Both the position numbers and the translations under genes were made by a program. A stretch of DNA of 64,000 nucleotides from Rhizobium bangladeshense (GTDB lineage Bacteria > Pseudomonadota > Alphaproteobacteria > Rhizobiales > Rhizobiaceae). Below, one piece after another: positions 36,114 through 44,885 of the stretch. Under the pieces are notes generated by a model. The model ran no database searches. It worked only from the letters and a program-made list of their open reading frames with translations, and was not told where the DNA came from. Position 1 is the first letter of the stretch; each line of letters starts with the position of its first letter. The stretch lies in the NCBI RefSeq assembly GCF_017357245.1, contig NZ_CP071612.1:1305001-1369000 (forward strand), given 5' to 3'.

Positions 36114-37019
36114 TCAGTGGCGGCGTGCTGCGATACCGGTGGAAAGCGCCACGCCGATGCCGGTGGTCACGGCGGCGCTGATTTCGGCAATGCCGATCGT
36201 TTCGCCAAGCAGCAAGCCGCCGCCGAAAGTCGCTAGAACAGGCGTCAGCGCCGTGAAGGCGGCAGCCTGCGTTCCGCCGAGCGTGCGGACGGCCGTGCCA
36301 TAGGCGACCATGGCGACGAGGCCTGACAGAATGCCCTGGCTCAACACCTGCAGGCCGATTTCGGCAAGCGGGGCCTGCGGCAGCGATACGCCGAAGACGA
36401 GGGCGAGCCCGGCGATGATCAGGAAGGACCAGGCGGCGATCAGCGCGCTCGCCTGAATGGCCGTCAGTCCCGAGCGGCGGAAGGCATGGGTATAGCTTGC
36501 CCAGAGCACGGCGCCGGCCGGCAGCAGGACGAAGCTTGTCCAGGGCAGGGAGGCATCGGCAAGGCTGCGGGTGAGCAGGATCATTACGCCGCCGACGATT
36601 GCCGCCAGCCCAGCGATGCGCGTTACATCCGGCCGCTCCCGAAACAGCAACATGCCGATCAATGCGGTGGCAAGCGGCATGGAGCCGCCGAGCAGGATGC
36701 CTGATGAGGCGGCCGGGGTGGAATGGATGGCAAGCGCCGTCACCAGAAAGAAGATCGCGCCGCACCCGGCGACCATGATCGCCAGCAGATGGAGCGGCAA
36801 ACCCTTCGGCAGCAGGCCGGTGCGGAGCCAGACGGGCGAAAGCGCGAGCGCGGGAATGCCGAAGCGGATGAGACCGATGTCGATGGGGCCGAGCGACGTT
36901 GCGGCGCTGTGGCGGGTTGCCAGAAACCAGGTCGCCCAGATCAAGACGGTGATACTGCCGGCGGCATAACCCAAGGTTTGCGAAGGTGATTTGTCGTTTG
37001 AAAATGCGATCGTGCTCAT
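36114..37019 (-). CDS. DMT-superfamily (EamA) exporter
   Basis: A 301-residue membrane protein with about ten hydrophobic segments in two EamA repeats. The ATG at 37019 is chosen because AAAGGA lies about eight bases upstream; the frame is open 23 codons further. It is divergent from an Lrp/AsnC regulator, an arrangement typical of amino-acid exporters controlled by their own Lrp-like activator, so amino-acid export is inferred. Confidence 0.85.
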   Translation of the reverse strand: MSTIAFSNDKSPSQTLGYAAGSITVLIWATWFLATRHSAATSLGPIDIGLIRFGIPALALSPVWLRTGLLPKGLPLHLLAIMVAGCGAIFFLVTALAIHSTPAASSGILLGGSMPLATALIGMLLFRERPDVTRIAGLAAIVGGVMILLTRSLADASLPWTSFVLLPAGAVLWASYTHAFRRSGLTAIQASALIAAWSFLIIAGLALVFGVSLPQAPLAEIGLQVLSQGILSGLVAMVAYGTAVRTLGGTQAAAFTALTPVLATFGGGLLLGETIGIAEISAAVTTGIGVALSTGIAARRH

Positions 37020-37157
37020 CGTTCCAATCCTTTCCTCCATCCGGATCCTGTCCGGTTGAAAGAAGATTAGCGCCGGAGGCCGGGGCATGTCCTTGCTATC
37101 TATGGCAGGAAAGTCGTGCTATACGCAATCTTCTGCCAAAGGGGGCGATTGGATGTT

Positions 37158-37637
37158 ATGAAAATGCCAAATCTCGATAAATTTGATATTGCCATCCTCA
37201 AATGTCTGCAGGAGGATGCGCGCGCCACCAATGTCGAGATCGCCGAAAAGGTGAACCTCTCGCCGTCGCCCTGCCTGCGCCGTATCCGCAATCTCGAACG
37301 TTCCGGCATCATCCGCGGCTACACCGCGGATATCGATCGCAAGGAGGTCGGTCTCGGTCTGACTGTCTTCGTCGAGTTTAAGGTCATCCATCACAGCCGC
37401 GAAAACTCCGAGGCGCAGCAGAAGGCGCTCCTGGCAATTCCCGAGATCGTCTCCTGTTTCCTGATTTCGGGAACGGCCGATTTCCTGGCCGAAGTGGTTG
37501 TGGAGGATCTCGCCGCCTATGAGCGCCTTCTGACGGACACGCTTCTGACCCTGCCGAATGTCAGCGACATCCGCTCGAACTTCGCCATCCGCAGCATCAA
37601 GACGCATGGGCCGTTGAAGCTGCCGGAAGGAAGATAA
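37158..37637 (+). CDS. Lrp/AsnC-family transcriptional regulator
   Basis: A 159-residue regulator. The helix-turn-helix lies at about residues 8-50 (DIAILKCLQEDARATNVEIA and LSPSPCLRRIRNLE). The C-terminal RAM ligand domain follows. The ATG at 37158 (MKMPNLDKFD) is preferred over an upstream frame that overlaps the promoter of the divergent gene. It probably controls the divergent EamA exporter in response to an amino acid. Confidence 0.88.
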   Translation: MKMPNLDKFDIAILKCLQEDARATNVEIAEKVNLSPSPCLRRIRNLERSGIIRGYTADIDRKEVGLGLTVFVEFKVIHHSRENSEAQQKALLAIPEIVSCFLISGTADFLAEVVVEDLAAYERLLTDTLLTLPNVSDIRSNFAIRSIKTHGPLKLPEGR

Positions 37638-37660
37638 TTCCGATACTTTTTTCTGTAAAA

Positions 37661-37787
37661 ACCCCTCCCCAACTCCCCACAGGGGGAAGGACTAACTTGG
37701 CGCACCGTCTCACTTCAACCTAAAGGTCAAATGTTTGGAATACGGGTGCGGCAGTTTAAGCCCCTTGTGGGGAGGGTTGGGGATGGG
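37661..37787. repeat. Imperfect inverted repeat pair, rhizobial intergenic repeat type
   Basis: Left arm CCCCTCCCCAACTCCCCACA (37662-37681) and right arm near 37760-37787, whose reverse complement reads CCCATCCCCAACCCTCCCCA and on. They flank about 75 bases and lie between the lrp-like gene and mgtE. Similar C-rich palindromic repeats are scattered through rhizobial genomes. It may act as a terminator for both converging transcripts. Confidence 0.6.
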
Positions 37788-37796
37788 ACTCAGGCG

Positions 37797-39170
37797 CTAC
37801 AGCAGCGTCCCGCTGAGGATGAGCAGCGCCACCGAGAAGTAAATGACGAGTCCGGTGACGTCGACCAGCGTGGCGACGAAGGGAGCCGAGGCGCTGGCCG
37901 GATCGAGCCGGAGTTTCTGCAGCACGAACGGCAGCATCGAGCCGCACATCGAGCCGAAGGTGACGATTCCGATCAGCGCGGCAAACACCGTGGCCGCGAC
38001 CATCTGCCAGTGCGGACCGTAGTCGTAGAGCCCGGCCGTCTGCCAGAAGACGATGCGGATGAAGCCGACAAGGCCGAGGATCGCGCCGAGCACTATGCCG
38101 GTCGGCAGTTCACGGAGAAGAACTTTCCACCAGTCCGAGAGCTTCAATTCGCCGAGTGCTAGGGCCCGGATGATCAGCGAGGTCGCCTGCGAGCCGGAAT
38201 TGCCGCCCGAGCTCATGATCAGCGGGATGAACAGCGTCAGCACCACGGCCTTTTCCAGTTCGCCTTCGAAATGCTGCATGGCGCTGGCCGTCAGCATCTC
38301 TCCGAGGAAGAGGGCGGCGAGCCAGCCGGCGCGTTTGCGGATCATGCCGGCGAAGCCGATCTTCATATAGGGCTGGCCGAGCGCCTCCATGCCGCCGAAC
38401 TTCTGGGCCGCTTCCGTCGTGTCTGCGATCATCGTGTCGATCACGTCGTCGACGGTTACGATGCCGAGCATCTGTCCATATTCGTCTACGACGGGTAAGG
38501 CGAGCAGATCGTGTTTGCGGATCAGCCGGGCGACGTCCTCCTGCTTCATCAGTGGATCGGCCGAAACCGGCGCGCCCTTCTGAGCCACGGAGAGGATAGA
38601 TGCGTCGGGCTCGCCGGTGATGAGACGGCGCAGCGTCACCACATGCTGCAGCGCGTGGCTGATCTCATCGAGCACATAGATGGCGTAGACGGTCTCGCGC
38701 GAGCGTTCGACCTGGCGCACATGGTCGAGCGTCTGGGCGACGGTCCAGCTGTCCGGCACACTGACGAATTCCGTCGTCATGATGCCGCCGGCCGTGCGCG
38801 GCGGATAACCCATCAGGTGCTGGATGGCGATGCGCACCGGCTCGTCGAGGCTGGCAAACAGCCTGGCGCGGGTCTCACCGTCGAGTTCGAGCAGCACGTC
38901 GGCGACGCGGTCGTTGGACATGCCGTGCAGCAGTCGTGCGGCCTCCTCGGCGCTGATCAGCGCGAGGATCTCAGCGGCGTTGCGAAGCTCCGGCCGGTCG
39001 AGGATGTTGACGGCATAATCGAGCGGCATGCCTGATAGCACACGCCCGGCGTCCTGGACGCTGAGCGCATTCAACGCCTCGACGCGTTCGGCGATCGTCG
39101 CGCCGCGGCTGTTGTTGATGAAGGCACGGGCGGCATGGCCTGCCCGAAGAGGGAAGCGATTGATATTCAT
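37797..39170 (-). CDS. mgtE: Magnesium transporter MgtE
   Basis: A 457-residue protein with the MgtE order: a helical N domain (about 20-140), two CBS domains (about 145-270), and five membrane helices in the C-terminal third. The pore region includes PLIMSSGGNSGSQATSLIIR. The N and CBS domains sense cytoplasmic magnesium and gate the channel. The start at 39170 gives MNINRFPLRAGHAARAF. A leader of about 200 bases precedes it. Confidence 0.92.
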   Translation of the reverse strand: MNINRFPLRAGHAARAFINNSRGATIAERVEALNALSVQDAGRVLSGMPLDYAVNILDRPELRNAAEILALISAEEAARLLHGMSNDRVADVLLELDGETRARLFASLDEPVRIAIQHLMGYPPRTAGGIMTTEFVSVPDSWTVAQTLDHVRQVERSRETVYAIYVLDEISHALQHVVTLRRLITGEPDASILSVAQKGAPVSADPLMKQEDVARLIRKHDLLALPVVDEYGQMLGIVTVDDVIDTMIADTTEAAQKFGGMEALGQPYMKIGFAGMIRKRAGWLAALFLGEMLTASAMQHFEGELEKAVVLTLFIPLIMSSGGNSGSQATSLIIRALALGELKLSDWWKVLLRELPTGIVLGAILGLVGFIRIVFWQTAGLYDYGPHWQMVAATVFAALIGIVTFGSMCGSMLPFVLQKLRLDPASASAPFVATLVDVTGLVIYFSVALLILSGTLL

Positions 39171-39485
39171 GAGGCTCGCCTTTCCGTCGATCCGCCGTAG
39201 CGTCCGATCGGGCGAGCCGACAGGAGTCGGTCAGCGCACGAGGGCGGCCGCGTACGGCAAAGGCAATCGACTGCTACTGTCGCTTGGCATCTGAGTGATG
39301 GCTCCGTTGGAATCCGCGGAAGATGAGTGTCATCCACGTGTCATACTAGGTGGCCCCGAACGCCTAAAGAGTCAAGCAGGAGAAATGCTTACCGCCAGAA
39401 TGTCGCACCTGTGCGGCGCGGCATTCGGCGGGTATGGCGGTCGCTTGCGGCTGGCGGCCTCAAAAGACCGCATTGCAAGTGCGAA
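39171..39485 (-). promoter_or_regulatory. Upstream region of mgtE, possible structured leader
   Basis: A 315-base gap upstream of mgtE with no gene. Read on the minus strand it contains short inverted repeats, for example GACCGAC-TCCT-GTCGGCTC (39214-39232) and CGACAGTAGCAGTCG near 39270. Magnesium transporter genes often have regulatory leaders, but I do not see the consensus of the M-box riboswitch. The region is reported as a candidate only. Confidence 0.3.
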
Positions 39486-40499
39486 TCAGAAGCCTGCAAG
39501 CACTGCCTTGCCCTTCATCCGGCCGCTTTCGACCATCGCATGCGCTTTCTTCAGATTCGCCGCATTGATCGGGCCGACGGTCTCGGTGAGAGTCGTGCGG
39601 ATCTTTCCGTTGTCGACCAGTTCCGAAATCTTGTTCAGCAGCTTGTGCTGCTCGATCATGTCAGGCGTGCCATAAAGCGGACGGGTGAACATCAACTCCC
39701 AATGGATGGAGATGGCCTTGCGCTTGAAGGGGACGATGTCGAGTGTCTTGGGATCGTCGATCAGTGCAAAGCGGCCTTGCGGCGCGATGGCTTCCACGAT
39801 GTCGCCGACGTGACTGCCGGTATTGGTTGTCGAAAACACGAACCCCGGTGCGCCTATACCGAGCGCTGCCACCTCAGGCGCGATCGGCTTGGAATGATCG
39901 ACGACGTGATGTGCGCCGAGCGCCTTCACCCAGTTCTGCGTTTCCGGCCGCGATGCCGTTGCGATCACGGTGAGATCGGTGAGAGACCGGGCGATCTGGA
40001 TGGCGATCGAGCCGACCCCGCCTGCGCCGCCGATGATCAGGATGGAGCGTGCCGCGCCCGGAATAGCGTCCTGCACCTTCAGCCGATCGAACATCGCCTC
40101 ATAAGCAGTGATCGAGGTCAGCGGCAGGGCGGCTGCGGCCGCGAAATCGAGGCTCTTCGGTTTTTTTCCGACGATGCGCTCGTCGACGAGGTGGAATTCG
40201 GCATTGCTGCCCGGACGGCTGATGACGCCGGCGTAGAACACCTCGTCGCCCGGCCTGAACAGCGTGACGTCAGCGCCGACGGCCTTGACGACACCCGCGG
40301 CATCCCAGCCGAGCACCTTCAGTTCGTCGGCGGGTGGCGCGGAATGGGCGCGTACCTTTACATCGACGGGGTTGACGGAGACAGCCTTGATCTCGACGAG
40401 CAGATCGTGGCCATGAGCTTCCGGCATCGGCAAGTCGACATCGATCAGCGAAGTCTCGGCGGCAATGGGCTGTGGGGTCTTATAGGCGACGGCACGCAT
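39486..40499 (-). CDS. Zinc-type alcohol dehydrogenase/quinone oxidoreductase-like protein
   Basis: A 337-residue MDR-superfamily protein. The Rossmann motif is IIGGAGGVGSIAIQIA, and the N-terminal GroES-like domain holds KVLGWDAAGVVKAVG. No structural zinc-site cysteines are seen, as in quinone oxidoreductase-like members that use NADPH. AGGAG lies just before the ATG at 40499; 34 open codons upstream are not used. It is divergent from an HxlR regulator, as in QorA/QorR-like pairs that respond to electrophiles. Confidence 0.88.
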   Translation of the reverse strand: MRAVAYKTPQPIAAETSLIDVDLPMPEAHGHDLLVEIKAVSVNPVDVKVRAHSAPPADELKVLGWDAAGVVKAVGADVTLFRPGDEVFYAGVISRPGSNAEFHLVDERIVGKKPKSLDFAAAAALPLTSITAYEAMFDRLKVQDAIPGAARSILIIGGAGGVGSIAIQIARSLTDLTVIATASRPETQNWVKALGAHHVVDHSKPIAPEVAALGIGAPGFVFSTTNTGSHVGDIVEAIAPQGRFALIDDPKTLDIVPFKRKAISIHWELMFTRPLYGTPDMIEQHKLLNKISELVDNGKIRTTLTETVGPINAANLKKAHAMVESGRMKGKAVLAGF

Positions 40500-40573
40500 G
40501 GGAAACTCCTGTGTTCTTTGCACGGGAGCTAGATGCGCACTATGTTCGAGCAATGCAAGAATGCACAAATTCT

Positions 40574-40584
40574 GTACGTAGTAC
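40574..40584. promoter_or_regulatory. Candidate HxlR operator
   Basis: GTAC-GTA-GTAC, a perfect inverted repeat with a three-base centre, lies in the 103-base gap between the divergent oxidoreductase and HxlR genes. Its place, 18 bases before the regulator start, suits an autoregulatory site. Confidence 0.4.
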
Positions 40585-40602
40585 CAAAAAGGATACCGCA
40601 AA

Positions 40603-41010
40603 ATGTCGTTGCCGCGCGCGAAACTCGTCAGGAACTTTCCCGGTTGCCCTGTCGAGGCGACGCTGAGCTACCTCGACGGCAAATGGAAGGGCGTGATCCT
40701 TTTTCACCTCATGAAGGGCACACTGCGCTTCAACGAACTGCGCCGCAATCTGCCGGCCGTCACCCAGCGTATGCTGACAAAGCAGTTACGCGAACTCGAA
40801 GAGTCGGGTCTGGTGTCGCGTACCGTCTTTCCGGTGGTGCCGCCGCGTGTCGAATATGCGATGACGCCGCTCGGCATGACGCTGAAGCCGGTCGTTGATG
40901 CGCTTGCCGCCTGGGGCGACGATTATGTCTTCTGCAGCCCGGAAGGACGCGAGCTGCGCATGTCGTCAGGCGGGCTGCACGCGCCGGCTTCGCCTCTCCA
41001 GGCGGGCTGA
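40603..41010 (+). CDS. HxlR-family transcriptional regulator
   Basis: A 135-residue winged helix-turn-helix protein. FPGCPVEATLSYLDGKWKGV is the usual N-terminal signature, with the redox-active cysteine C15 seen in several family members, and RFNELRRNLPAVTQRMLTKQ is the DNA-binding helix pair. AAGGA precedes the ATG. It probably represses the divergent oxidoreductase gene and may sense electrophiles through the cysteine. Its last 45 bases overlap the convergent MFS gene. Confidence 0.88.
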   Translation: MSLPRAKLVRNFPGCPVEATLSYLDGKWKGVILFHLMKGTLRFNELRRNLPAVTQRMLTKQLRELEESGLVSRTVFPVVPPRVEYAMTPLGMTLKPVVDALAAWGDDYVFCSPEGRELRMSSGGLHAPASPLQAG

Positions 41011-42195
41011 GGCTGCGAAGACGAAGAGGCCGAGGAAGGAGAGTGCTGCGCCGACGTAACCGGTGGCCGCAAACCCGTAACCCCAGGCGATGACGAGACC
41101 GCCGAGCCAGGCGCCGATCGCATTGGCGATGTTGAAGGCGGAGTGGTTGGAGGCGGCGGCAAGCGTCTGCGCATCGGCGGCGACGTCCATCAGCCGCGTC
41201 TGCAGCGCCGGCCCGGCGGCAAAACCGCAGCCGACGAGGAAGACCGAGAGGCCGAGCATATAGGGGTTGGCGGCCGTCAGAGAGAAAGTGGTGAGCACGA
41301 CGATATTATAGATGAGCGAACCGCCGATCGTACCGAGCAGCGATTTATCGGCGAGCCACGAGCCGATGAAATTGCCGGCATTCATGCCGACGCCGAAGAG
41401 CACCAGCATGATCGGGACCGCGCTTTCCGGCAGCATCGCCACCTCGGTCGTCGTCGAGGCGATATAACTGAACATGGCGAACATGCCGCCATAGCCGACG
41501 GCGGCGATGGCGAGCGTCAGCCACACCTGCGGCCGGCGGAAGGCGCCGAGTTCGCGTGAGAAGCTCGCCTCTTCGGAGACCCTGTCCTTCGGAAGATAGA
41601 TCCAGATCAAGGCCACGGTCAGCAGGCCGACGATTCCGACCGACCAGAACGCCACCTGCCAGTCGAGCGACTGGCCGAAGAAGGTCGTCAACGGCGTGCC
41701 GAGAAGTGTCGCGACGGTCAGGCCGAGCATGACGCGCCCGACCGCCCGCGCCCGCCGGTTCAACGGCACCATCGAGGCGGCGACGAGCGCCGCGACGCCG
41801 AAATAGGCACCATGCGGCAGGCCGGTGATGAAGCGCAACACGGCGAAGGTCTCGAAGCTTGGCGCCACTGCGCTCGATATGTTACCCACGGCAAAGATGA
41901 GCATCAGCGTCAAAAGCAGTGTGCGACGCGCCATCTTCGCGGCAAGCACGGCGATGACGGGCGCGCCGACAACAACGCCGAGGGCATAGGCGCTGATGAC
42001 GTAGCCCGCCTGCGGCGTTGTAACCGAGAAGGTTTCCGCGACATTGGGCAGCAGCCCCATGATCGCGAACTCGCCCGTGCCGATTCCGAAGCCGCCGCAA
42101 GCGAGTGCAAGTTGAACCAAAGCGACCGTCGTTGCCGACGGCAGTTCGTCATCCGGCCGGGATTCAATGGAATCATTGATGGCGATCTCACTCAT
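40966..42195 (-). CDS. MFS transporter, DHA1/AraJ-like
   Basis: A 409-residue membrane protein with about twelve hydrophobic segments. IGTGEFAIMGLLPNVAETF near the N-terminus is typical of AraJ/YdhP-type sugar or drug efflux proteins. The ATG at 42195 (MSEIAIND) is preferred; the frame is open 45 codons upstream but lacks membrane features. Its 3' end overlaps the HxlR gene by 45 bases. The substrate is unknown. Confidence 0.85.
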   Translation of the reverse strand: MSEIAINDSIESRPDDELPSATTVALVQLALACGGFGIGTGEFAIMGLLPNVAETFSVTTPQAGYVISAYALGVVVGAPVIAVLAAKMARRTLLLTLMLIFAVGNISSAVAPSFETFAVLRFITGLPHGAYFGVAALVAASMVPLNRRARAVGRVMLGLTVATLLGTPLTTFFGQSLDWQVAFWSVGIVGLLTVALIWIYLPKDRVSEEASFSRELGAFRRPQVWLTLAIAAVGYGGMFAMFSYIASTTTEVAMLPESAVPIMLVLFGVGMNAGNFIGSWLADKSLLGTIGGSLIYNIVVLTTFSLTAANPYMLGLSVFLVGCGFAAGPALQTRLMDVAADAQTLAAASNHSAFNIANAIGAWLGGLVIAWGYGFAATGYVGAALSFLGLFVFAASARLERRSRRVQPA

Positions 42196-42486
42196 GAGAG
42201 CTCCGTAGGAAGGTTCTGCTTGGTAACGGCCCTGACGCCGCGAGGCGGTTGGGATAAAATGGCGGGAGGTGGAGACGATCTCTCCGGTATCTTGATCTAT
42301 CCGCAAGGGAGCGGCCGGCGTCGAGTGCATTTTTTGCAGTGCAGTGTCCTGCTATGTGCATATGTCCGTTGCAATATTTGCATTTCTGTCATTTCTGCTG
42401 TGGAGGGACGGCGCTTGAAATCGACGGTGCCGCAACCATCTGAGGAGCAAGGCAGGACCATTTCCGCGCCAGGGACGGGAGCCCGT

Positions 42487-43431
42487 ATGAAGCTTGTAGG
42501 CTTTTTCAACCGCGACGGCGGCACCTTCAGGACCACCGACATGCTGGCCTACGAGAAGAGAGCGGAGGCGGCCTTTCGGGATGCGGGACACGATTTCGAC
42601 GCAATCGTTTTTTCAGGCAAGGAAATCATCCCCGCGATGGAGCGGGCGGCCAAGCGAGACGATATCGACGGCATCGTCGCCGGCGGCGGCGACGGGACGA
42701 TTTCGGCGGCGGCGTCGATCGCCTGGAAAAACGGCATCGCGCTCGGCGTCGTGCCGGCCGGCACCATGAACCTCTTTGCCCGATCGCTGCGTGTGCCGCT
42801 CGATATTTGGCAGGCGCTCGATGTGCTGGCTACCGGTGAAATCGACAATGTCGACATCGCCAGCGCCAACGGCCGCCCGTTCATCCATCAGTTTTCAGCC
42901 GGCCTGCATGCCCGCATGGTGCGCTACCGCAATTCCTACAGCTATCGCTCGCGGCTGGGCAAGATCAGGGCGAGCACGAAGGCGGCTCTCGGCGTGATCT
43001 TCAACCCGCCCGAGTTCGAGGTCGAGTTCGAGGCGGTCGGCATGCGCGAGCGCCGCAGGGTCTCGGCGATCTCGGTCTCCAACAACCCGTTCGGCGAAAA
43101 CGCGCTGCTTTATGCCGATAATCTGAGAAGCGGCGAGCTTGGCTTCTATACGGCTAATCCGCTGAAACCGCTCGGTGTCGCCCGCCTCGCCATCGACATG
43201 CTGCGCGGCAAGGTTCGCGAGAACGCGGATGTCATGGTGATGCATCCGGCCGAGGTGCGCCTGCATTTCCCGAAACTGCGATACAAGGCCAATTGCGTCA
43301 TGGACGGCGAACTGCTGCCGCTCGAACGCGATGTGCTGATCCGGCTGCATCCGGGTGAACTGAAGGTTCTCGTCAAACAGGGCCTTGCCGCCCAGATCGA
43401 TGCGGACGAACGCCGCGAGCCTGCCGCGTAA
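42487..43431 (+). CDS. Diacylglycerol/lipid kinase family protein
   Basis: A 314-residue protein of the DagK catalytic fold. The nucleotide-binding GGGDGT motif lies in IVAGGGDGTISAAASIAW (about 58-75), and VPAGTMNLFARSLRVP follows. It probably phosphorylates a lipid such as diacylglycerol or a sphingoid base. The frame is open far upstream, but the ATG at 42487 (MKLVGFFNRDGG) begins the conserved domain and has GGGAG upstream. Confidence 0.85.
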   Translation: MKLVGFFNRDGGTFRTTDMLAYEKRAEAAFRDAGHDFDAIVFSGKEIIPAMERAAKRDDIDGIVAGGGDGTISAAASIAWKNGIALGVVPAGTMNLFARSLRVPLDIWQALDVLATGEIDNVDIASANGRPFIHQFSAGLHARMVRYRNSYSYRSRLGKIRASTKAALGVIFNPPEFEVEFEAVGMRERRRVSAISVSNNPFGENALLYADNLRSGELGFYTANPLKPLGVARLAIDMLRGKVRENADVMVMHPAEVRLHFPKLRYKANCVMDGELLPLERDVLIRLHPGELKVLVKQGLAAQIDADERREPAA

Positions 43432-43449
43432 GCCTGCCGTCGCGGAGTT

Positions 43450-44802
43450 TCAGAGCCGCGGCAGATAAGTGCGATAGTCGAAATCCGAGACCGTGCGCAG
43501 ATGCGCAAGGGCTTCCTTGCGTTTGGTGTCGCCATAGAGCGCCTGATAGCGGGTTCCGAAGATATCGGCGACAAAACGCGAGGTGCGGAAGGTTTCGACC
43601 GCGCTCAGGAAATCATGCGTCAGTCGTGTCGTATCTTCAGGCGTGTGCGCGGGCGTCGTCTCCTCGCCGGGATCGAGCTCGCGGTCGAGACCGGTGAGCA
43701 TGCCGCCGAGGATCGCCGCCAGCAGCAGATAGGGATTGGCGTCGGCGCCGGCGACACGATGCTCGATACGCGCGGCCGGCCCATCCTTTTCGTGTATGCG
43801 GATTGCCGTGCCGCGATGGCCGTTGCCCCAGGTCAGATCGACGGGCGCGAAGGAGCCCGGCTGAAAGCGCCGGTAGGAATTGGCGAAAGGGGCGAAGATC
43901 AGCTGCGCCTCGCGCATGCTGTCGAGCATGCCTGCCGTTACCGATTTCAGCAGCTTCGGCTCGCCGCCTTTGGCATCGAGAATGTTGCAGCCCTGTTCGT
44001 CGATGACGCTCGCATGCACATGCAGGCCGGAGCCGGCATGGTCGGAATAGGGCTTGGCCATGCAGGTCGATTTCAGCCCGTGGCGGCGCGCCGCCTGTTC
44101 GGCGATACGCTTCAAGTAGAGGCAGTCGTCAGCCGCGGCCAACGCATTGGGGCGGTGCAGGAGGTTGACCTCGAACTGACCAGGTCCGAATTCGGCTGTC
44201 GTCGCGTCCGCCGGCAGTCCCTGCGCCTTCGCATAGGCCCTCAGCGTCCTCAGATAGCCATCGAGCGCATCGACGGCGCTCATGTCGTAAAGCTGAAAAC
44301 CGTTCGGCTCGCCGCGATACGTGAGGCTTTCGGGCGGAGAAGGGCGTCCGGTCTCGCGCCAGTCTCCCGACATCACGTAGAATTCCAGCTCGGTGGCGAC
44401 GACAGGCGTCAGCCCGCGCAGTCTATAGCGCTCGACCACAGAGGCTAGGATGGCGCGCGGATCCATGAAGCTCGGGCTGCCGTCGAATTCGCACATGGTG
44501 GCGAGCACCTGCATCGAGCCCTCCGGCGCCCAAGGCATCGGCGCGAGGCTGCGTCGGTCGGCAACGACCATGCCGTCGGGATCGCCGATGGTCAGCGACA
44601 GGCCGGTGATGGCGTCATTGTCGTCGCCCCAGATGTCGAGCGATTGCGTCGAGGTTGGCAAGCGGATGTCGCCGGCCCAGATCTTGCCTTCGCTGCCGGG
44701 GGGAAGTTGCTTGCCGCGCAGTTCGCCGTTCATGCCAACGATCAGGATCTCGAGACGCGGATCGCCGCCTTCGATCTTGCCGTCCATCCTGTCGCTCGCC
44801 AT
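43450..44802 (-). CDS. Glutamine synthetase family protein, PuuA-like
   Basis: A 450-residue protein with the glutamine synthetase beta-grasp and catalytic domains. Metal-site motifs include ATELEFYV and AGSGLHVHAS, and RIEHRVAGADANPYL carries the substrate arginine region. The divergent neighbour is a class III aminotransferase of the polyamine type, which suggests gamma-glutamylputrescine synthetase or a similar amine ligase rather than the main glutamine synthetase. The ATG at 44802 is preferred over one 10 codons upstream. Confidence 0.85.
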   Translation of the reverse strand: MASDRMDGKIEGGDPRLEILIVGMNGELRGKQLPPGSEGKIWAGDIRLPTSTQSLDIWGDDNDAITGLSLTIGDPDGMVVADRRSLAPMPWAPEGSMQVLATMCEFDGSPSFMDPRAILASVVERYRLRGLTPVVATELEFYVMSGDWRETGRPSPPESLTYRGEPNGFQLYDMSAVDALDGYLRTLRAYAKAQGLPADATTAEFGPGQFEVNLLHRPNALAAADDCLYLKRIAEQAARRHGLKSTCMAKPYSDHAGSGLHVHASVIDEQGCNILDAKGGEPKLLKSVTAGMLDSMREAQLIFAPFANSYRRFQPGSFAPVDLTWGNGHRGTAIRIHEKDGPAARIEHRVAGADANPYLLLAAILGGMLTGLDRELDPGEETTPAHTPEDTTRLTHDFLSAVETFRTSRFVADIFGTRYQALYGDTKRKEALAHLRTVSDFDYRTYLPRL

Positions 44803-44885
44803 GACCTTGAAAATCCTCCGGGAGAAGGCCAAGCTCCTATCTCATCGCTAGCAGCCTTTCAATCCGCGAGGATCTTTTACCAGTC

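Noticed and set aside
39171..39371. M-box (ykoK) riboswitch upstream of mgtE
   Set aside because: The conserved GTTAGGTGAGGCTCC core is not present.
41812..42486. N-terminal extension of the diacylglycerol kinase frame
   Set aside because: It overlaps the MFS gene and has no conserved sequence; the domain starts at 42487.
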